11,705 nt of DNA from Methanobacteriota archaeon (GTDB lineage Archaea; Halobacteriota; Methanosarcinia; Methanosarcinales; Methanoperedenaceae), in assembly GCA_018899795.1 (NCBI GenBank), contig JAHIHJ010000152.1, positions 1 to 11,705 of the forward strand, in the 5' to 3' direction. The position numbers and the translations under genes are program-made. Below, in pieces: positions 1-5,845 of the stretch (positions are counted from its first letter, which is position 1; each line of letters starts with the position of its first letter). The notes beneath the pieces were generated by a model, which saw only the letters and a list, made by a program, of their open reading frames with translations, did no database searches and was not told the DNA's origin.

Positions 1-83
1 AAAGCCTTGTTGTGAGAAATGATGACGGAGTTCATTGCAGGGCATGCGAAGGTACTGCTTATTATGAATTGCAGCGGGCGTAA
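1..83 (+). CDS. C-terminal end of an unidentified CxxC protein (partial)
   Basis: Frame 3 of the plus strand (codons from base 3) is open from the window edge to a TAA at 81-83 and encodes 26 residues ending in CRACEGTAYYELQRA. The CxxC pair (Cys-Arg-Ala-Cys) followed by an aromatic-rich tail looks like the last knuckle of a zinc ribbon, and the codons resemble ordinary coding sequence. The 5' part lies outside the window, so the protein cannot be named. It would converge on the hepT-mntA pair, whose stop is 47 bases away. The open frame is short enough to be chance, so this is tentative. Confidence 0.4.
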   Translation, partial: SLVVRNDDGVHCRACEGTAYYELQRA

Positions 84-130
84 CGCCGATGAACTTGGAT
101 TTGTTGCTAAGCATCTGCATTTAACTCGTC

Positions 131-466
131 TTAAGTGGTTCCAAGTATATTTTCCAGGGAATCAACAAGCAGAGGAAGATCATTTTTTACAGTTTCCCAC
201 ACAATCCAGATATCGATATCATCATATTCATGTATCATAACATTGCGCATACTAATTAGATCACTCCAAGGGATCTCCGGATATGCAGCCTGTGTTTCTT
301 CTGAGATCCGGCGAGCGGCTTCTCCAATTATCTCAATGCGCCGAATTACTGCATCCTGATATTGTGTATTACTAAAAAACTCCTCTCTGGTTTTTTCATC
401 AATATATTGAATAGCAAGCTTTGCAGCCTCAAGAATATCAAGCATGTATTCTTTATCACGCTGCAT
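131..466 (-). CDS. hepT: HepT-like toxin (DUF86/HEPN ribonuclease)
   Basis: 111-residue all-helical protein of the DUF86/HepT family, the toxin half of the HepT-MntA toxin-antitoxin type. The family's HEPN motif RX4HXY is intact: Arg74, His79 and Tyr81 in RNVMIHEY. In characterised systems the Arg/His pair is needed for RNA cleavage, and the Tyr is AMPylated by the MntA partner to silence the toxin. The length is normal for the family and nothing looks degraded. The ATG at 466 sits 3 bases after an AGAGGCAG ribosome-binding site inside the end of mntA, and the two genes overlap by 11 bp, so they are translationally linked. The RNA target cannot be read from sequence. Confidence 0.9.
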   Translation of the reverse strand: MQRDKEYMLDILEAAKLAIQYIDEKTREEFFSNTQYQDAVIRRIEIIGEAARRISEETQAAYPEIPWSDLISMRNVMIHEYDDIDIWIVWETVKNDLPLLVDSLENILGTT

Positions 467-770
467 AAACTGCCTCTGCAGAACTCAAAATGGCATTCCT
501 TCGAATATAATTCCTGCTTGATTCAATACCCCTTCGGCTTACTATGTCCACTTCGCGCCCAAAAATCTCTTTGAGTTCTTTTTCCATGTGGACGAGATCG
601 AACAGTGTATGCTTTGCTTCTTCGCGAAACGTCACGAGAACATCAATGTCGCTGTCCGGACGGAAATCATCGCGCAGCACTGAACCGAAAAGGGCTAATT
701 CCCGTATTTGCCACTTTCTGCAGAATTCTACGATTTTATTTCTGGGGATGGCAATATGTGGTATGGTCAT
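456..770 (-). CDS. mntA: MntA-like antitoxin, minimal nucleotidyltransferase
   Basis: 104-residue minimal nucleotidyltransferase (Pol beta superfamily). The signature GSX10DXD is complete: Gly29-Ser30, ten residues, then Asp41 and Asp43. A third acidic position is Asp75 in the strand EVDIV. These carboxylates bind the metals that transfer AMP from ATP. In known pairs MntA attaches AMP to the HepT tyrosine and so neutralises the toxin. It is the first gene of the pair, with its ATG at 770 and GAGG about 8 bases upstream. It is a stand-alone antitoxin size, without the extra domains of larger nucleotidyltransferases. Confidence 0.9.
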   Translation of the reverse strand: MTIPHIAIPRNKIVEFCRKWQIRELALFGSVLRDDFRPDSDIDVLVTFREEAKHTLFDLVHMEKELKEIFGREVDIVSRRGIESSRNYIRRNAILSSAEAVYAA

Positions 771-790
771 TTATGTGCCTCAACATTTTC

Positions 791-803
791 TTTTTATATA
801 TTT
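791..803 (-). promoter_or_regulatory. Candidate TATA box for mntA-hepT
   Basis: On the minus strand this reads AAATATATAAAAA, an archaeal TATA-like stretch 21-33 bases ahead of the mntA ATG, which would give a very short leader. A second AT-rich candidate (GGATATATTT, about 818-828) lies further upstream. Either could be used. AT-rich background makes chance matches likely. Confidence 0.35.
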
Positions 804-888
804 CATTACATCCTCATTAAATATATCCTTTCCAGTGTAGATTTTCTATAGTCAGAATGTCACTCATCCAGCACCCATTCCAAGACAT

Positions 889-1245
889 TTAGGGGGTTAT
901 CCAATAATTTTCCTTGTTATTTGTTATTCTACGAATATTCTCTGCTAATTTCTCCGCAACCGGTTTATAAGAAGTTTCATAAATCTTAATGGAGTCTCCT
1001 TGAATTTTGATTAAATTTACAGTCCATGTAAAACTATCATCCTCATCCCCTTTATGATGGATATGACGCTCTGTTACGATCCTACTTATATCTGAAAAAG
1101 GTATTTTGTTTATATACTTTAAAAGATTAATTTTGGAATCTTGTTTTATAATTATTCTTTCAGATTTTTTATCTATAATAGCGACCGAATCAATAACCAA
1201 TAACGCTTGACAATGAAGGCATTCCGGGGATACAGGGATTTTCAA
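889..1245 (-). CDS. Hypothetical protein, possible PH-like fold
   Basis: 118-residue ORF that I do not recognise. The N-terminus carries PECLHCQ, a CxxC that could be half of a metal knuckle. The rest alternates short beta-like strands (IIIKQDSKINLL, TWTVNLI, DSIKIYET) and ends in an amphipathic helix (KPVAEKLAENIRRITNN). Strands followed by one C-terminal helix resemble small bacterial PH-like domains, but that is inference. The only possible start is a TTG at 1245. An in-frame stop lies four codons upstream, there is no ATG or GTG in the ORF, and no ribosome-binding site precedes it. The gene may be leaderless, 5'-eroded or not expressed. It is AT-rich compared with the core genes. Confidence 0.5.
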   Translation of the reverse strand: MKIPVSPECLHCQALLVIDSVAIIDKKSERIIIKQDSKINLLKYINKIPFSDISRIVTERHIHHKGDEDDSFTWTVNLIKIQGDSIKIYETSYKPVAEKLAENIRRITNNKENYWITP

Positions 1246-1270
1246 ATGATTTGCTTATGAAAATGGTTTG

Positions 1271-1286
1271 CATATTTAAAAATATG
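1271..1286. promoter_or_regulatory. Perfect palindrome CATATTT-AA-AAATATG
   Basis: A 16-bp sequence with 7-bp perfect arms and a 2-bp centre lies 26 bases upstream of the TTG-start ORF and in the divergent gap before the OB-fold gene. It is placed where a TATA box or a dimeric repressor site for the minus-strand gene would be. AT-rich palindromes arise easily by chance. Confidence 0.3.
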
Positions 1287-1364
1287 TGAATAGTAAATAA
1301 TTTATATTTATAGTGTTATCCGAATAAAATATTAACACCTTAATATAACGGTCAAACTTTTTGG

Positions 1365-1380
1365 AAGGATTTATATCCTT
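1365..1380 (+). promoter_or_regulatory. TATA-box promoter for the OB-fold gene within a 6-bp dyad
   Basis: The sequence AAGGAT-TTAT-ATCCTT contains the TATA-like core TTTATA and is a perfect inverted repeat with 6-bp arms. It is 36 bases upstream of the ATG at 1416. A start site about 25 bases downstream would give a leader of roughly 12-18 bases carrying GAGAGGA as ribosome-binding site. The dyad over the core suggests possible occlusion by a dimeric regulator. Confidence 0.5.
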
Positions 1381-1415
1381 TATAGAAATCTGGACGAAAA
1401 GAGAGGAAAAATTTA

Positions 1416-1778
1416 ATGATGCAAAAGGAAGAAAAAGTGGTCGTGGTGCTGCTGATAATGGCAGCGCTCTCCCTGATCATCGCGTTTTTCGGATTCTCCT
1501 CGCAGCCCGGGGTGTATTCAAAGGACTCAAAGCTGGATGAACGCGTGTATGTGGAGGGGACGGTGGAATCAAAGCAGATGACAAAGACCGGTGATCATCT
1601 CATTATAAAGCTCTTGAACCTTGATGTCAATGTGTTCGTAACAAAGGATAATGGGGCAAAGGAAGTGTATGATTCTTTAGGAAAAGGGGAAAAGGTGAGG
1701 ATCACAGGTAAAGTCCAGGAGTATAAGAACGTAAGGGAAATAGTGGTCGGAAGCGCGGGGGATGTGGCGAGGGTGTAA
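1416..1778 (+). CDS. Membrane-anchored OB-fold protein
   Basis: 120 residues. Residues 1-7 are charged (MMQKEEK), 8-27 form one hydrophobic membrane segment, and 40-120 form a compact beta-rich domain of the OB-fold (tRNA_anti/nucleic-acid-binding) type: strands around VYVEGTVESKQ, LIIKLLNLDVNVFV, GEKVRITGKVQEYKNVREIVV. With no cleavage motif, the anchor probably stays and the OB domain faces outside (inference). Such small anchored OB domains occur in archaeal genomes without assigned function, and OB folds also bind proteins or sugars, so nucleic-acid binding should not be assumed. The ATG at 1416 is preceded by GAGAGGA at good spacing; Met2 is an alternative start. The gene has its own TATA box and ends before a T9 tract. 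Confidence 0.75.
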   Translation: MMQKEEKVVVVLLIMAALSLIIAFFGFSSQPGVYSKDSKLDERVYVEGTVESKQMTKTGDHLIIKLLNLDVNVFVTKDNGAKEVYDSLGKGEKVRITGKVQEYKNVREIVVGSAGDVARV

Positions 1779-1806
1779 ATATTTTTGCCGGGAAGGAAGA
1801 ATTTGG

Positions 1807-1815
1807 TTTTTTTTT
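1807..1815 (+). terminator. T9 tract ending the OB-fold gene
   Basis: A run of nine T on the coding strand, 28 bases after the stop of the OB-fold gene, fits intrinsic termination on oligo-T as known for archaeal RNA polymerase. No strong hairpin precedes it. Confidence 0.5.
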
Positions 1816-1882
1816 ACGCATAGGATAGCATAAACGCATTTGCTTATTCCGCTACTGGAATAACTGAAAACAATACTGCTGG

Positions 1883-2299
1883 TTATATGAATCTGAACGT
1901 GTGTTCTTTTCTTATCCTCTCATCGACCTCATCCGCATAGCGCTTTTTCAGGGAATCCAGCATCTCCTGTGAGAATTTATTTTTCCCGACATCAGGACAG
2001 CGCACATCAACCGCATCCACATCAATCACCGGATATAACTCACACAGCGTCGGGCGGCACCTGTATATCCGGCATCTTTTTTCCTTATCCAGAAAGATGC
2101 ACTGCCCTTTTATCATCTTCACAGCATAGTAATGCCCGTGCTCTCCTTCTGCTTTCCTGAAATATTTTTTTAGTTCAAGCTCAAGTCCGTATTCTTTTTT
2201 GACATTCTTTATGAGTGTGAGAGCCTCATCCTCTGTCAGAACAGGGCAGTTCCTGCAGCACAGGGATCCGCATATTTTGATGTCGCACTCATTACCCAT
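1883..2299 (-). CDS. YkgJ-family cysteine cluster protein
   Basis: 138 residues with ten cysteines in the pattern of the YkgJ/zinc- or iron-chelating (CxxxCC) family: Cys5, Cys10, Cys14, Cys15 and Cys18 near the N-terminus, then GQCIFL (Cys67), CRIYRCRPTLC (Cys76, Cys81, Cys86) and VRCPDV (Cys101). The stretch CxIYxxRPxxCxxYP is the family's most conserved part. Members are thought to bind Fe-S or metal, but the biochemical role is not settled. The ATG at 2299 lies two bases after the rubrerythrin stop, so it is almost certainly co-transcribed with it. The pairing suggests a role linked to iron or oxidative stress (inference). Confidence 0.85.
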   Translation of the reverse strand: MGNECDIKICGSLCCRNCPVLTEDEALTLIKNVKKEYGLELELKKYFRKAEGEHGHYYAVKMIKGQCIFLDKEKRCRIYRCRPTLCELYPVIDVDAVDVRCPDVGKNKFSQEMLDSLKKRYADEVDERIRKEHTFRFI

Positions 2300-2301
2300 T
2301 A

Positions 2302-2874
2302 CTACCAGTTCTCAGCAAGCACCTCATAATATGACTGCGCGTGCTCGCACGCAGGGCATGTCTCTGGCGCTTCTGTCCCTTCGTGGATATAGCCGCAGTT
2401 CCTGCAGTGCCATTTTATGCTGGTTTTCTTTTTGAACACAGAGCCTTCTTTCACGTTCTTTAACAAAGCCCTGTACCGCTTCTCGTGGAACTGCTCAACC
2501 TCGCCTATCTCGGTGAACGATTCTGCGACCTTAGGGAATCCCTCTTCTTTCGCGATTTTCGCAAATTCAGGATAGAGTTTTCCCCATTCGAGTTTTTCGC
2601 CTTCAGCTGCAGCAAGGAGATGCTCTGCTGTAGTCCCGATGACCCCTGCAGGGAACTTCGCCGTAATCTCAACCTCGCCGCCCTGGAGGTGCTTGAAGAA
2701 TATCTTTGCGTGCTCCTTTTCGTTGTCTGCGGTCTCAAGGAAGATCGCGGATATCTGTTCAAATCCCTCGTTCTTTGCCGCACTGGCAAAATAAGTATAT
2801 CTGTTCCTTGCCTGGGATTCCCCGGCAAATGCTCCGAGGAGATTTTTTTCGGTTCGACTGCCTTTAAAGTTCAT
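2302..2874 (-). CDS. rbr: Rubrerythrin
   Basis: 190 residues, full length for classical rubrerythrin: a four-helix ferritin-like diiron domain (about 1-145) and a C-terminal rubredoxin domain (about 151-190). Diiron ligands align well: Glu19, Glu52 with His55 (ExxH), Glu93 and Glu96 (ExxE), Glu127 with His130 (ExxH). The rubredoxin iron site is Cys157-x-x-Cys160 and Cys173-x-x-Cys176. The family reduces hydrogen peroxide to water in the cytoplasm of anaerobes, taking electrons from rubredoxin or NAD(P)H-linked donors. The ATG at 2874 has AGGAG 8 bases upstream. The lipoprotein stop is only 16 bases before it and the YkgJ gene 2 bases after it, suggesting one transcript, although an own promoter inside the lipoprotein gene is possible. 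Confidence 0.95.
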   Translation of the reverse strand: MNFKGSRTEKNLLGAFAGESQARNRYTYFASAAKNEGFEQISAIFLETADNEKEHAKIFFKHLQGGEVEITAKFPAGVIGTTAEHLLAAAEGEKLEWGKLYPEFAKIAKEEGFPKVAESFTEIGEVEQFHEKRYRALLKNVKEGSVFKKKTSIKWHCRNCGYIHEGTEAPETCPACEHAQSYYEVLAENW

Positions 2875-2890
2875 TTACGTTGCTCCTGTT

Positions 2891-3478
2891 TCAATTTAAT
2901 TCATATCTTTGAGTTTCTGGATTAAGTCTAGGAGGGAAGACCTTATATTCTTTAGCCCATCCAATCCATCCATTTTTGTATATTGCAGTTGCATAATTAT
3001 CGTAAAGTACTAATCCATAAAAATCATCCTTTTTGGAACTTAGTTTGATAGTATTGTTCTCTCGAAACAATTTATATTGCCCCATTGTAGTTCCACCATA
3101 GCTATCTCTAATATCGACTTCATTTCCCTCTTTAAAAGTGTATGTTAAAGGTATGTCCCACTCTGCAAAATAAATCTCAATCCTGAAAGGCACAATTGGA
3201 ATTAGTTTTTTATCGCTGGGTTTTGGCAACCCAACTCTATCCAAACTTGACTGCAAATCATTTATCTGCTGCTGCATGGAATTGACCTTATTTTCCATTT
3301 CATTAATCTTATTTAGGTCAGCATTTTGAGAAACCTGAGTTAATGCAGGTGAAACTGCAGATTCAGGCGAGCCTTTTTCATCGACGTTGGTTGGAGATTT
3401 GCTCACACATCCTGATAAAAATATTCCAATTACTATTATCATTGCGGTTAAAAGGATACTTTTCTTCAATAAAATCAC
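2891..3478 (-). CDS. Predicted lipoprotein with coiled coil
   Basis: 195 residues that I do not recognise as a family. The N-terminus is a lipoprotein signal: KK, a hydrophobic stretch, and the lipobox LSGC with Cys24 as lipidation site. A Ser/Thr/Pro-poor linker leads to a heptad-like helix at about 52-82 (NKINEMENKVNSMQQQINDL). The rest is beta-rich (IEIYFAEWDIPLTYTF, GGTTMGQYKLF, NTIKLSSKKDDFYGLVLY) and may be a lipocalin-like or jelly-roll ligand domain (inference). It acts on the outer face of the membrane. The ATG at 3478 is preceded by AGGAGTG. It is AT-rich and uses Asn/Lys codons unlike the rubrerythrin that follows, hinting at lateral origin or fast evolution. Confidence 0.75.
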   Translation of the reverse strand: MILLKKSILLTAMIIVIGIFLSGCVSKSPTNVDEKGSPESAVSPALTQVSQNADLNKINEMENKVNSMQQQINDLQSSLDRVGLPKPSDKKLIPIVPFRIEIYFAEWDIPLTYTFKEGNEVDIRDSYGGTTMGQYKLFRENNTIKLSSKKDDFYGLVLYDNYATAIYKNGWIGWAKEYKVFPPRLNPETQRYELN

Positions 3479-3501
3479 TCCTTTATTTCTGCAATTAAAT
3501 C

Positions 3502-3515
3502 CATTTACGATATTA
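3502..3515 (-). promoter_or_regulatory. Candidate TATA box for the lipoprotein-rubrerythrin run
   Basis: The minus strand reads AGCTTTAATATCG here, 24-37 bases before the lipoprotein ATG, with AGGAGTG as ribosome-binding site. A perfect inverted repeat AACCTA-AAA-TAGGTT lies just upstream at 3539-3553 and could be an operator. Confidence 0.3.
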
Positions 3516-3538
3516 AAGCTTTGGAAAATGTTTCAAAA

Positions 3539-3553
3539 AACCTAAAATAGGTT
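3539..3553. repeat. Inverted repeat upstream of the lipoprotein gene
   Basis: Perfect 6-bp arms AACCTA and TAGGTT around AAA, 61-75 bases upstream of the lipoprotein start. A dimeric regulator could bind here, or it may be chance in an AT-rich gap. Confidence 0.25.
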
Positions 3554-3601
3554 AATGTTCAGATAAAAATAAAGTCCAAACTACTTATGGATAAGATTTA
3601 G

Positions 3602-3609
3602 AAAAAAAA
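3602..3609 (-). terminator. T8 tract ending the small membrane protein gene
   Basis: On the minus strand this is a run of eight T, 17 bases after the stop of the 52-residue gene, consistent with archaeal oligo-T termination. Confidence 0.4.
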
Positions 3610-3625
3610 TATTGTTTTATTTTTA

Positions 3626-3784
3626 TTATTTCTCAAGCAGATATGCGCCTATTACGATCACAACGATTGCTACCACGCTTGTCAATATGCCTGTAGTGCC
3701 CCGTGGCATCATCGTAGCCCCTTCAACGCCGCCTATTATTCCTATTGCATACAAAACATACCCTGCCATTTTTTGTGTGTTCAT
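3626..3784 (-). CDS. Small two-helix membrane protein, 52 residues
   Basis: A short ORF running from ATG at 3784 to TAA at 3626-3628. The protein starts MNTQKMAGYV, has a first hydrophobic segment at about 7-20 (AGYVLYAIGIIGG), a loop with Glu21 and Pro27-Arg28 (EGATMMPRGTTG), a strongly hydrophobic second segment at about 33-50 (ILTSVVAIVVIVIGAYLL) and the charged end EK. An AGGTGG ribosome-binding site lies 5 bases before the ATG, a TATA-like box lies about 40 bases upstream, and a T8 tract follows the stop, so this is a self-contained transcription unit. Its composition is far from random for an AT-rich gap. I do not recognise a family and assign no function. Confidence 0.7.
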   Translation of the reverse strand: MNTQKMAGYVLYAIGIIGGVEGATMMPRGTTGILTSVVAIVVIVIGAYLLEK

Positions 3785-3821
3785 TTAGACCACCTGTGAT
3801 TATTCTATTATAATGTTTAAT

Positions 3822-3830
3822 ACTTATAGT
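3822..3830 (-). promoter_or_regulatory. TATA box in the shared promoter of the 52-residue gene and nop5
   Basis: The minus strand reads CTATAAGTA, 38-46 bases ahead of the small membrane gene, predicting a start about 15 bases before its ATG with AGGTGG in the leader. The same AT-rich block read on the plus strand (TTATAGTTTT) may serve nop5, whose ATG is at 3876. The whole divergent gap is 91 bases. Confidence 0.4.
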
Positions 3831-3875
3831 TTTCCTCTCTAAGGTTTTTTGTACTAACAGGGAATATACCAGCGC

Positions 3876-4754
3876 ATGCAAATTAAGACATGGTTCGGTA
3901 TTTTCACGCTCGATAAAGACAGGATAACTGGAATAGAATTATTCCAGAAAGATATTGAAGCAATCCTTGACCGCGTTCTTGCTGAGCCTTTACTGCTTCG
4001 GGGGAAAATAGCAGGAGAAGACCTTCGAGACCTTGCAGTAAAACATGGCTTCATTACATCGCGTGAAGAATACGATACCCTGCTCCACGAACTCAATATC
4101 AGGCTTGCAAAAAAACAGGTTGAGAATTCCGTGACGCCCGACAGGCAGATAATCGCAGCTGTGGAAGCTATCGACGATATCGATGAGACCGGGAATATCA
4201 TTGCAGAGAGGCTCAGGGAATGGTACATGCTGAATTTCGATGAAACAAACCTGAAAGGAAGAGAGCTTGCTATCTATATCGCAGGAATGAAAGAGCCGGG
4301 ATCGGAACCAATGAAAAGCCTGGCATCGTCCCTTCTCGGTTTATATGAGTCGCGCCTCTCTATCGAGGAATACCTGAAGAAAAGCATGCAAAAGACCGTG
4401 CCAAATCTCACCGGCGTCGCAGGATACCTGCTCGGCGCGCGCCTTCTTAGCATTGCTGGAAGCCTCGAAAAACTCGCTTCAATGCCCTCAAGCACTGTGC
4501 AGGTAATAGGCGCAAGCAACGCGCTCTTCAAGCACCTTAGAGGAAAAGCGTCATCCCCGAAGCACGGCGTGATCTTCAGGCACCCTTACGTGAACACCGC
4601 GCCAAAACGGCTCCGCGGAAAAATAGCAAGGGCTGTGGCTGCAAAAATATCCCTGGCTGCCCGCTATGATATGTATTCAGGGAAAATAAACGAAAATTTG
4701 CCGGTCGAGCTTGATAAGAAGGTCATGAATATCAGGAAACGGGCAAAGAAGTGA
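3876..4754 (+). CDS. nop5: Nop5/Nop56-like C/D box RNP core protein
   Basis: 292 residues. Archaeal Nop5 bridges L7Ae and fibrillarin on C/D box guide RNAs that direct 2'-O-methylation of rRNA and tRNA. The N-terminal part (about 1-110) is the fibrillarin-binding region, residues 112-165 include RLREWY and the start of the helical coiled coil, and about 165-285 is the Nop domain. Its hallmark lies at 202-227: GASNALFKHL, then SPKHGVIFRHP. It is shorter than the ~400-residue versions and, like some euryarchaeal ones, lacks a long lysine-rich tail. In-frame TAA lies seven codons upstream of the ATG, so this start is the only one; the Shine-Dalgarno is weak. Fibrillarin, its usual neighbour, is not in the window: the next gene is sppA, convergent. 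Confidence 0.93.
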   Translation: MQIKTWFGIFTLDKDRITGIELFQKDIEAILDRVLAEPLLLRGKIAGEDLRDLAVKHGFITSREEYDTLLHELNIRLAKKQVENSVTPDRQIIAAVEAIDDIDETGNIIAERLREWYMLNFDETNLKGRELAIYIAGMKEPGSEPMKSLASSLLGLYESRLSIEEYLKKSMQKTVPNLTGVAGYLLGARLLSIAGSLEKLASMPSSTVQVIGASNALFKHLRGKASSPKHGVIFRHPYVNTAPKRLRGKIARAVAAKISLAARYDMYSGKINENLPVELDKKVMNIRKRAKK

Positions 4755-4807
4755 GCCCAAGGCAAATCTGATAAGATAGCTTAAAAATCAAAAACAACAA
4801 TAACGTC

Positions 4808-4882
4808 AACAACGTACTTGTGCGAACTGGAACGAACTCCAGTTTTCATGAGTTCGTATCGAGTTTGTCTGAGTTCGTTGTT
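4808..4882. repeat. Nested inverted and direct repeats in the nop5-sppA spacer
   Basis: This convergent gap holds a perfect hairpin (AACTGGA 4825-4831, loop ACGAAC, TCCAGTT 4838-4844). ACGAACTC at 4832-4839 is repeated in inverse as GAGTTCGT at 4850-4857 and again at 4871-4878. The outer arms AACAACG (4808-4814) and CGTTGTT (4876-4882) can close a larger stem. Alternative foldings exclude each other. It could be a bidirectional transcript end or a small structured RNA; no T tract follows on either strand. Confidence 0.5.
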
Positions 4883-4902
4883 AATATCTCCATTTAAAAT
4901 GA

Positions 4903-5805
4903 TCACGAGATAGAAAGAAGCCGCCCATACGGGCTTTTATCAAAATAGCTTGTGAATGCCGATACCTCGACATTTTCTCCGCCGAACAGCAGTCTTGAAA
5001 GTGAAGGTCTGTTCGCGTATGTCACCTGTGGTTTTCCTTCTATCCCGCCCATCCTTGCAGCCACTTCTATCGCGTCATCAAGGCTCCCTAACTCATCCAC
5101 CAGACCCAATTCTTTTGCTTTCGCACCTGTATACACCCTGCCATCAGCAAGGTCCTTCACTTTGCTAAGAGAAAGGTTCCTCCCTGATGCCACTTCGCTG
5201 ACAAAACGGCTGTACGATTCAGCAATGACCTGGTCAACGTACCTTTTCTCGTCATCAGAAAGCCCTCTCCAGTCCCCGCCCATGTCCTTCATCTCACCGG
5301 ATTTTGCGATGTAGAATGAAGTGCCTTCCTCCTCATAGAACTTAGACCTGTTCTGGAACTGCCAGATAACCCCGATGCTCCCGGTAATGGTATCCGGGTT
5401 CGCGATTATCCTGTCCGCAGGTGCACTAATATAATATGCCGCGCTTGCTGCCACGTCGCCCATTGATATCACTATGGGTTTGTCGATCTTTCTCATAGCA
5501 GACAGTATCTCTTCAGCCGCCGCAGGAGAGCCGCCCGGACTGTTTACCCGCATCACGATAGCTTTTACACCCCTGTCATCCGACGCGTCATTCAGGCTCT
5601 TTGTGATATCTTCAGACGTGGCTATTCCGAATCCTCCAGGTATGCTGCCTGTCAGCATCACTCCCTGAACGTATATTACTTCAACCCTGTCTGAGGATAT
5701 ACCGAAATCCCCGCCTCCCATGATCATGAACAAACTGCCCACTATGATGAACAGCAGTATGAAGACCGCTATTAAATATACAACAATTTTCCCTGTATCA
5801 GCCAT
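4903..5805 (-). CDS. sppA: Signal peptide peptidase SppA (S49, 36K type)
   Basis: 300 residues. One N-terminal membrane segment (about 7-30) anchors an S49 serine protease domain. The catalytic dyad is visible: Ser121 in GDVAASAAYY (usual form ASGGYY) and Lys173 in KSGEMKD. Their spacing of 52 residues equals that of the Bacillus SppA dyad (S147/K199). NSPGGS at 88-93 is the family's oxyanion/substrate segment. The enzyme cuts remnant signal peptides or small membrane peptides. The usual Gly-Gly after the nucleophile is Ala-Ala here, a conservative change. It lies 40 bases downstream of atwA on the same strand. The gap has no clear Shine-Dalgarno, so it could be read through from atwA or be leaderless from an AT-rich internal promoter. 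Confidence 0.92.
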   Translation of the reverse strand: MADTGKIVVYLIAVFILLFIIVGSLFMIMGGGDFGISSDRVEVIYVQGVMLTGSIPGGFGIATSEDITKSLNDASDDRGVKAIVMRVNSPGGSPAAAEEILSAMRKIDKPIVISMGDVAASAAYYISAPADRIIANPDTITGSIGVIWQFQNRSKFYEEEGTSFYIAKSGEMKDMGGDWRGLSDDEKRYVDQVIAESYSRFVSEVASGRNLSLSKVKDLADGRVYTGAKAKELGLVDELGSLDDAIEVAARMGGIEGKPQVTYANRPSLSRLLFGGENVEVSAFTSYFDKSPYGRLLSIS

Positions 5806-5845
5806 TATTCTAACAATGCAATTATATTACTAATATTTACCTGTA

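Noticed and set aside
19..240. 73-codon plus-strand ORF at the left edge
   Set aside because: It overlaps hepT antisense, has no family resemblance and competes with the better open frame ending at 83.
2485..2925. Long plus-strand ORF of 146 codons
   Set aside because: It lies antisense to rubrerythrin, whose diiron and rubredoxin motifs prove the minus strand is coding.
3854..4228. 124-codon minus-strand ORF
   Set aside because: Antisense to nop5, with Ser-rich low-complexity translation typical of a shadow frame.
4755..4902. C/D box guide RNA next to nop5
   Set aside because: CTGA occurs (in TCTGAGTTCG) but no convincing C box (RTGATGA) at proper spacing is present; the stems seen do not form a kink-turn.
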